From Liopterus haemorrhoidalis (taxonomy: Eukaryota > Arthropoda > Insecta > Coleoptera > Dytiscidae), in the NCBI GenBank assembly GCA_963971575.1, contig OZ020611.1:25093279-25157278 (forward strand): 64,000 nt of DNA, read 5' to 3'. This document shows positions 58,335 to 64,000 of the stretch, piece after piece; the first letter of the stretch is position 1; each line of letters begins with the position of its first letter. The position numbers and the translations under genes are program-made. Below the pieces are notes generated by a model. The model did no database searches and was not told the DNA's origin. It was given only the letters and a program-made list of their open reading frames with translations.

Positions 58335-58530
58335 ATTATTATTGTCTGAATCTGATTATTAGAGTCATTCTTCAGATGCCGATAAAGATGACGAATATAT
58401 TCTGGATATACTTTGTTCTGCTATAGTCAATCATATGTAGTATCCATCATAAATACAATACACACTTTCAATTATTTTCAATTTACTGCCGATTTGTTTC
58501 CATTCAGCTGGCTCAGAAGTAAGCTGGAAG

Positions 58531-59114
58531 CAGGGTTGGACTGGGATTAAAATGTGTACCGGGAAATCTGGAGGAAGTCGGGCCACTATATATATATATA
58601 TATAACAGTGAAAGCATAAATTCTGTAAATGCATGCACAGACACAGAAATATAAAATATTTGAATACGAATGAAAATAAAATACCTAACCTTTTCGGCAT
58701 CTAACCTAACCAATTGAAAATTCCCTTAATAAATTGTATCGCATATTCCATTGATATTGGATCTATAGCAGAATTTGCTTCATCAAAGAAAAGTAGGTAT
58801 TTGATGAGACAACTCAAAAATTAGTGCATACTTACCGTTTCTCACTAATATAAAAATGAAATGTCAAAGTTGTAGAGGTTGAAATAATTTTTTTTTTTTG
58901 ATATTAAATAATAAATATAATAATTATGTATGAAATTACATATTATAAATAGTCATAGAATTTCAGTGCGCATGACCTATGACAAAGCGCCTAGCACAAT
59001 ATAATGTTTCTATCATTCTATCACAGCAATTCTATATGACAATTTAATTTTTATCATTTTGATTTTCGGGCCACCGGGAAATTCCCGGTATCCCGCCGGG
59101 CCAATCCAACTCTG
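58531..59114. mobile_element. non-autonomous hAT element, 584 bp
   Basis: Ends CAGGGTTGGACTGG and the inverse of CAGAGTTGGATTGG are flanked by the exact 8-bp duplication GCTGGAAG (58523-58530, 59115-59122). Both ends also share a CCGGGAAAT motif. Internal (TA)n at 58585-58602. Non-coding. Confidence 0.93.
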
Positions 59115-59836
59115 GCTGGAAGATTCCTTGACGCAGCGTCTTCCTGCCATTAGTTGTTTTAACGAAACGAACAACATATAGTGACTATAGTAAAATGCAG
59201 AGCCGTAGCAAAGGCCTGGCATCGTAACAAGTGTCAGGGGCTCGAGGCCTGAGGGGCACATGTTGCGTAATTTTCTTTGTTTTCAATCATCACTTGTAGT
59301 TTAGTAGTGAAAACCTTTTTCTTGTCATCACTTTTTATTTTAAAAGTGAGGACTTTTTTTGTCATCACTTTGTATTTTTGAAGTGAGGACCTTTTTTTGT
59401 CATCACTTTGTATTTTAGAAGTGAGGACCTTTTTTTGTCACCACTTTTTAGTTTAGAAGTGAGTGTTTTTTTAGGTCATCATGTTGCGGAAGGGGCCCTC
59501 GGAAGAGGTCCTTATGTCCCAACCTCACACAGACCACGAACTAGCTCAGGAGCGGGGTCGTTCTGCCTAATCTCGGCTTGAAGAGCCGCGACGTAACTAA
59601 AGCGTCTCTGAAAATGAAAGTAGTGATGGGAGATGATGATGATGATTTCATAAATGAAAGAGCAATGAAAGTAAATTATTTATTAACAACAGGAAATTTA
59701 CAAGACATTTACGATCACAGTTAAACAGGCGGAAATAAAACAAATACAAGAATTGAACAAACATAATGAGACACAACAATAGAAAATATTAGACAAGACA
59801 ACAATACAAATATATATATGGTTTACGCTGGAGCTT

Positions 59837-60562
59837 TCAGAAGTCCAGATGTCTCCTCGTGAAGCGAGGAGGAATCTCGGGGTGTGGACTCTGAAGCGGA
59901 CAGGAAGAAGAGGAATGTGTTAGGAGAGGTTTGTAAATTGGGGGGGATGGCCACGCTGTCGTCGGTGTGGCGATAGTGCGCGTTGGAGACGAGAGCGGAG
60001 TATCTGTTATAGTCTCTCCCAATAATAGAACGATCTGACGGCGCAGATCTTGTAGGGTCTTCTCAGTCGGCGAGTACGTGTTTGTTTTGATGTAGTGAAA
60101 CGCTAATGGAGAATAGGGCGGTGTAGCGTGCGAGTTTCTATGTTGTTCCTGTCCTTCTGTTGATTTTCCGGGGGTTGGGGGCGGTGAAAATATAGAGGGG
60201 CGGCGTGATGTTGAGGGGGTTGATGGTGGCGTATCGGGACCGAAAAGCTCAGTAAAACGAGCCCGAATACGGCTTTTGCGAGTGGGGGCGGCAGCAGTCA
60301 ACGGTCCTGGGGGCGGTCGGCTGATGTCGGCGGCGGTCTTACGAGCAGCGCGTCGTGAGACTGCGTCACGCGTGTGACTTTTGTTGCTGGGGGCGGCTGA
60401 GGGGCGGCGGACTTCAGAGAGTGCCATCAGCGGCTCTGGTGGTGGTGTTGGTTGCTTCGGTGTCGGCGGCGGCGCGAAGAGACGTGCCCTGGGGTCGTTG
60501 GTACGATACAGATGGAGTTGTACAGACCGGGGGACGGCGACGTACGGTGTTGAAGTCTCCAC
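59837..60562 (-). CDS. proline-rich ORF in the large hAT element (hypothetical)
   Basis: A 241-codon frame starting at ATG 60562. The translation is Pro/Ser/Thr/Arg-rich, including PPPTPKQPTPPPEPL, SRPPPGPLTAAAPTRKSRIR, FTELFGPDTPPSTPSTSRRP and TLQDLRRQIVLLLGETITDT. The last, near residue 170, is the only part with helix-like, non-repetitive composition. No domain is recognised; most would be disordered. It lies in a GC-rich segment where long frames arise by chance, and overlapping frames are also open. It could be an element-encoded protein, a captured host exon or a chance ORF. Confidence 0.3.
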   Translation of the reverse strand: METSTPYVAVPRSVQLHLYRTNDPRARLFAPPPTPKQPTPPPEPLMALSEVRRPSAAPSNKSHTRDAVSRRAARKTAADISRPPPGPLTAAAPTRKSRIRARFTELFGPDTPPSTPSTSRRPSIFSPPPTPGKSTEGQEQHRNSHATPPYSPLAFHYIKTNTYSPTEKTLQDLRRQIVLLLGETITDTPLSSPTRTIATPTTAWPSPPIYKPLLTHSSSSCPLQSPHPEIPPRFTRRHLDF

Positions 60563-60824
60563 CAGTCGGAGGCGGTGTCCGTAGGTGGCTCTCGCAACGT
60601 ACCGCGCGTAGGCTTTCTTGCCCCGTTTACGCGCCAGTGTTCAGCCGTGATGTTACTAGGCGGCGGCGGCGATGTTCGGGGGCGGCGGAATGTAAGCGCG
60701 CGATTAGTTGCGGTACGTGGTAAATGATACGCACCGGTTGCACGCACAGCAACGAGCGTGGGTTCCGCGATGGTTAAAACGCACTTGTTGTTTCGCGATG
60801 ATAGAGTGGTTGCGAACCACCGGC

Positions 60825-61380
60825 GAAACGCACAGCAGAAAGCGTGGGTTTCGCGATGGTGGGATGGTTGAAAACCACCGGCGAAACACACAGCAGAAAG
60901 CGTATGTTTCGCGATGCCGGCGCGGTTGTAAACCACCGACGAAACACACAGCAGAAAGCGTGGGTTTCGTGGTGACGCGACGGTTGAGAACCACTGACGA
61001 AACACACAGCAGAAAGCGTATGTTTCGCAATGGAACTGATGCGAAGGTTGAGAACCACTGACGAAACGCACAACAGAAAGCGTGGGTTTCGCAGTGGAAC
61101 TGACGGGATGGTTGAAAACCACCGGCGAAACACACAGCAGAAAGCGTATGATTCGCGATGCCGGCGCGGTTGAAAACCACCGACGAAACACACAGCAGAA
61201 AGCGTGGGTTTCGTGGTGACGCGACGGTTGAGAACCACTGACGAAACACACAGCAGAAAGCGTATGTTTCGCAATGGAACTGATGCGAAGGTTGAGAACC
61301 ACTGACGAAACGCACAACAGAAAGCGTGGGTTTCGCAGTGGAACTGACGGCTGAAAACTACCGCAGAAAGCGTGATTTCA
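60825..61380. repeat. 58/64-bp tandem array with 244-bp higher-order repeat
   Basis: GAAACRCACARCAGAAAGCG recurs at 60825, 60883, 60941, 60999, 61063, 61127, 61185, 61243 and 61307. Spacings are 58, 58, 58, 64, 64, 58, 58 and 64. Four consecutive monomers form a 244-bp unit that is repeated almost identically (60883-61126 against 61127-61370). Each monomer contains GAAAC...GTTTC and GGTTG.AAACC inverted pairs. Confidence 0.93.
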
Positions 61381-61929
61381 GTGCGAAGTTACGATTGAAA
61401 AACACACAACAGAAAGCGTGAGTTTTTCAATAAAGCGAACTTAATATTTTGGATTTTGTTTTTAACGGAGATATATTTATTTCGTAGAGTGAATTTTGAT
61501 GGTCGAAGGCTGAATTTGAACTGTCCACAATTGTAAAAATGACCCTTTTTTTATATGATTTTTGGTGACGGAATGTGGTTTATGACTCTAGGGTTGTTTG
61601 TGATTGGTTGGGATCGATTAAAAACTAAGAATATTGATAAATATAATTGTATCGCGAATTATTTAGATTCGCGGTTATCAAGAAATTGCTGAAGTCTCAC
61701 GGAACCTAGCGGTGTACAATATAACAGGTAAAACTCGAGAGTGACGCGTGAAGTGACTTATAACGGCGAGGCTTGCTACGGCAACAATCACTTATTTTTA
61801 CTTGTTTAACAAACTAAAAATTATGCCTTCCTCAACTAAAATGAAAAAAGATAAAAAGGGCGCTATTTTAGGTTAAATTAATTTATTTTCCAAGCGTGTC
61901 AAAAACATTGCTACGGCTCTGGTAAAATG

Positions 61930-62987
61930 CCAGTTTAAACGAACAGATAATTTTGACGCAGCCGCAAACCGTAGACGCAAAGTAGCGAAACGAACAGACC
62001 TAGTATGTATTTATGCTTTTGACCATATATGTATTTCGAAACAAAATAAAGCATATCGCCAACACTTAGAATTCCCATAACTAATTTCACGCGCAACCTT
62101 CACACACTGTCACGACATTTTTATCATCGAATATTGATTGCAGTGAACTATAGCTGCAATATCCCAACTAGATTTTCTTTTTTAGGTTAATTTTTGTGCT
62201 CTCTTTTCCAAAGTAAACAATTTAAACGTTGCCTCTCTTAAGAGTACTGGCATCCTTCGCGCTCGACTTCCTCGAAGTCAAAAAATCTGGTGCCTTTTTT
62301 TACTGCAAATGTGCAAACACTCAGCATCTTCGGACCATGATTTTGATAAATCTGTAACATTCAGGCTCCGAATCCGTTCCAAAATATCAGAACTAGGTAG
62401 CACTGTATAGGATTGCCAAGTATTAATCTGTAAAAGACGCTATGTTCAGAATAGTTTTACAGTCATATGCCTAGAGGACTGAAGCTATTCGGTTGCCTAA
62501 CAATGATAACTAAACATGGCGAGACTATATTTTTAAAGTATATATGTACTTTATAGTCTGTTATGTTGGACATTAAATGGAAATTCTTAATTCTTATGTA
62601 AACGGACGGATAATAATTATTTTACTGCATTTGTAGTAAAAGTTATTGTCCTCCGCTAAATTGGCCCTGGGTAACAATAATTGTAAATCATAAATGCAAA
62701 TATTTCTATCCTGAGAATTAATCCACCAATTATGAAGCACTCTAAACTAAACAATTGAATTCAAATATAAATAGCATTGGAAAATTAATTTCAACATTCC
62801 ATTTAGTAAAATATTAATATTTGGCAAAAATATTTTCTACTATATTTCAAATCAAAATATGACAACAATTTTAGATTTTTAGTTATGAATACACATGATA
62901 TTTTATGCATACTAATAGGAATTTATAGTGAACCAGACAGGAAAGAGATATAATTATTTGTAGTCAATATTAAAAACAATACTATAC
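61930..62987. other. gene-free stretch
   Basis: No coding or repeat structure recognised. Confidence 0.45.
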
Positions 62988-63172
62988 ATGTATAACAAAA
63001 TAGTTGAAGAAAGATTATTTTCATACATAGCAGAACCATACATTCACGAACCATCACTATCTGAGGTCAAAGCAGCAATAAACAGATTAAAGAATAACAA
63101 AGCTGAAGGAACTGATGACATCCCTACCGAGTTTATTATGTTTGGCGGTGAAGGACTTCACAAAAGACTAGT
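62988..63172 (+). pseudogene. LINE RT fragment truncated by another LINE
   Basis: EPSLSEVKAAINRLKNNKAE then GTDDIPTEFIMFGGEGLHKR is the conserved segment before the RT fingers (EVxxAIxxLKNNKAPGxDxIPxE) in non-LTR elements. The match ends at the poly-T at 63172, the reversed poly-A tail of the LINE that inserted there. Sequence upstream of 62988 is not recognisable. Confidence 0.85.
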
Positions 63173-64000
63173 TTTTTTTTTTTTTTATTTAACAAAAGCT
63201 TACAACTAGTTAACAATATTTGTCAATAGTTAAGTATCGAAATAATATTATCTCATTAACTTAAACTTCCTTACATGTACAGAGTTAAACAATAATATTA
63301 ATTTTTTTATATTTTTACATTATAGTGTGAAACATAGGAAAAATACAGAGTAAAACCTATTTAACAGAAGCAAAACTTAAATGGTAATGTTTGACTTTAA
63401 ATTAATAGTATGTGTTTAGTTAATTTATGTTTATATTTCTTGAATGGCAGTTTGTCCTTTCCTATTTTTTTAATTAAAGGGTTATGATTAGCGACACACT
63501 TAGTAAAGAAATTTTCCGTCCTCTTAAATACGTAGTCTTTGATATATTCAATATTGAGTTCTTCATGTATTTCAATTACTTTCTTATATCTGGGGTAATT
63601 TCCAATAATTCGAAGACATTTGTTTTGAATTATCTGTATTTTATGATAATTTGTGTCACAGGTGTTACTCCAGACTGGACATGCGTATATTAAGGAAGGT
63701 CTAATTACTGATTTGAAGAGTAACATCTTGTTTTCTGAGGTCAGTCGCGATCTTCTATTTAATAGTGGGAACAGAGTGCTAATTTTTGCTGTTGCATTTT
63801 GACATACGTGGTTACAGTGCTGGGTATATTTAAGTTTACTATCAAGATGGAGTCCTAAATATTTGATTGTCGGAGACCATTCAATGTTGGAACCCTGAAT
63901 ACTGACATTTTTATTAAGTATCGGTCTTCGTTTTGTGAAGAGTATGGCTTCTGTTTTTGTTTCGTTGATCTTAATTTTCCATCGTGACATAAATTTTAAC
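63172..64000 (-). mobile_element. 3' part of a Jockey-like LINE, continuing past the window edge
   Basis: Poly-T at 63172-63186 is the reversed poly-A tail. The 3' UTR (63187-63396) and the end of ORF2 follow. It is inserted in another LINE remnant. Confidence 0.85.
63397..64000 (-). CDS. LINE ORF2 C-terminal part (RT), partial at window edge
   Basis: The open frame runs from the window edge to the stop at 63397-63399. The Met at 63990 is internal (LKFMSRWKIKINETKTEAIL is the usual RT motif), so the true start is outside. It reads KYLGLHLDSKLKYTQHCNHV (the conserved YLGxxLD), LFKSVIRPSLIYACPVWSNT (RPxxxYACPVW), IQIIQNKCLRIIGNYPR and NIEYIKDYVFKRTENFFTKC, in Jockey-clade order. The enzyme would reverse-transcribe element RNA at the target. 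There is no lesion in 201 codons, unlike the other LINE copies here, so this is a young insertion. Confidence 0.85.
   Translation of the reverse strand, partial: LKFMSRWKIKINETKTEAILFTKRRPILNKNVSIQGSNIEWSPTIKYLGLHLDSKLKYTQHCNHVCQNATAKISTLFPLLNRRSRLTSENKMLLFKSVIRPSLIYACPVWSNTCDTNYHKIQIIQNKCLRIIGNYPRYKKVIEIHEELNIEYIKDYVFKRTENFFTKCVANHNPLIKKIGKDKLPFKKYKHKLTKHILLI

Larger units (their letters stand above)
59198..61921. mobile_element. large non-autonomous hAT-type element, 2724 bp
   Basis: TIR CAGAGCCGTAGCAA and its exact inverse at 61908-61921 are flanked by the exact 8-bp duplication GTAAAATG (59190-59197, 61922-61929). YARNG ends and 8-bp duplications define hAT. Inside, in order: four to five 37-38-bp units with GTCATCACTTTGTATTTT (59286-59480), a GC-rich region with a proline-rich ORF (59837-60562, minus), and a tandem array (60825-61380). 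No transposase is recognisable. Confidence 0.93.

Noticed and set aside
60427..61317. Long overlapping minus-strand ORFs (296, 203 and 166 codons) with a repeated FLLCVSSVV-like pattern
   Set aside because: They follow the tandem array, whose monomer contains no stop in several frames. Different frames give similar repeats, so coding is not supported.

Overview
The window looks like arthropod, most probably insect, nuclear DNA. It is strongly AT-rich and full of degenerate transposons typical of insect genomes: mariner, Tc1, Tigger/pogo, hAT, Jockey/CR1-type LINEs and Penelope-like elements, with (CA)n and (CAGA)n microsatellites. I found no host protein-coding gene, rRNA or convincing intact tRNA. 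Essentially every coding signal belongs to a mobile element, so this is an intergenic region or a very large intron. The species cannot be named from the sequence.

Layout. 0-3 kb: remnant of a LINE reverse transcriptase with its microsatellite-bearing 3' UTR, and a palindromic MITE. 3.3-6.8 kb: a mariner split by a 2.3-kb hAT element, both with clean target-site duplications. 7.5-7.7 kb: a head-to-head palindrome of a Penelope-like terminus containing a candidate hammerhead ribozyme. 8-12 kb: LINE 3' tails, a 253-bp hAT MITE and a 1.2-kb hAT with CATCGATG arrays. 12.9-16.3 kb: two TA-flanked CCCAGCAAAC elements around an internally inverted pseudogene of a repetitive protein family. 17.3-19.8 kb: two copies of a DD41D mariner-like element and a Tigger fragment. 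20.6-28.6 kb: five copies of one ~0.7-kb repeat, one of which has an uninterrupted (AC)n tract of about 918 bp. 29-33 kb: LINE and Penelope-like remnants. 33.5-34.0 kb: a mariner deletion derivative. 34.9-36.6 kb: a 1.68-kb IS630/Tc1/mariner-superfamily element with a long open transposase and a DD81E triad, closest to the DD82E (Sailor) group, inserted in a LINE RNase H domain. 37.8-40.3 kb: an older repeat with two younger insertions, one of them an unusual element with a 9-bp duplication and inverted arrays of a TTCATCGC motif. 41.3-42.9 kb: a mariner with an internal tandem duplication. 46.5-47.3 kb: a further mariner deletion derivative. 48.5-49.8 kb: Tc1 and Tigger remnants. 53.6-55.1 kb: LINE RNase H and Penelope GIY-YIG fragments. 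57.5-61.9 kb: three different hAT-type elements in a row. The largest (2.7 kb) is locally GC-rich and carries a proline-rich ORF and a tandem array with 244-bp higher-order periodicity. 63-64 kb: an RT remnant interrupted by the 3' part of a Jockey-like LINE whose frame is open to the window edge.

How the parts relate. Several elements are nested, which gives a relative chronology: hAT in mariner, Sailor-like element in LINE, TA-MITE and CATCGC element in an older repeat, LINE in LINE. Most transposases are broken. The best-preserved coding units are the DD81E transposase and the edge LINE. The most distinctive non-coding structures are the 2.7-kb hAT composite, the CATCGC-array element and the candidate hammerhead.
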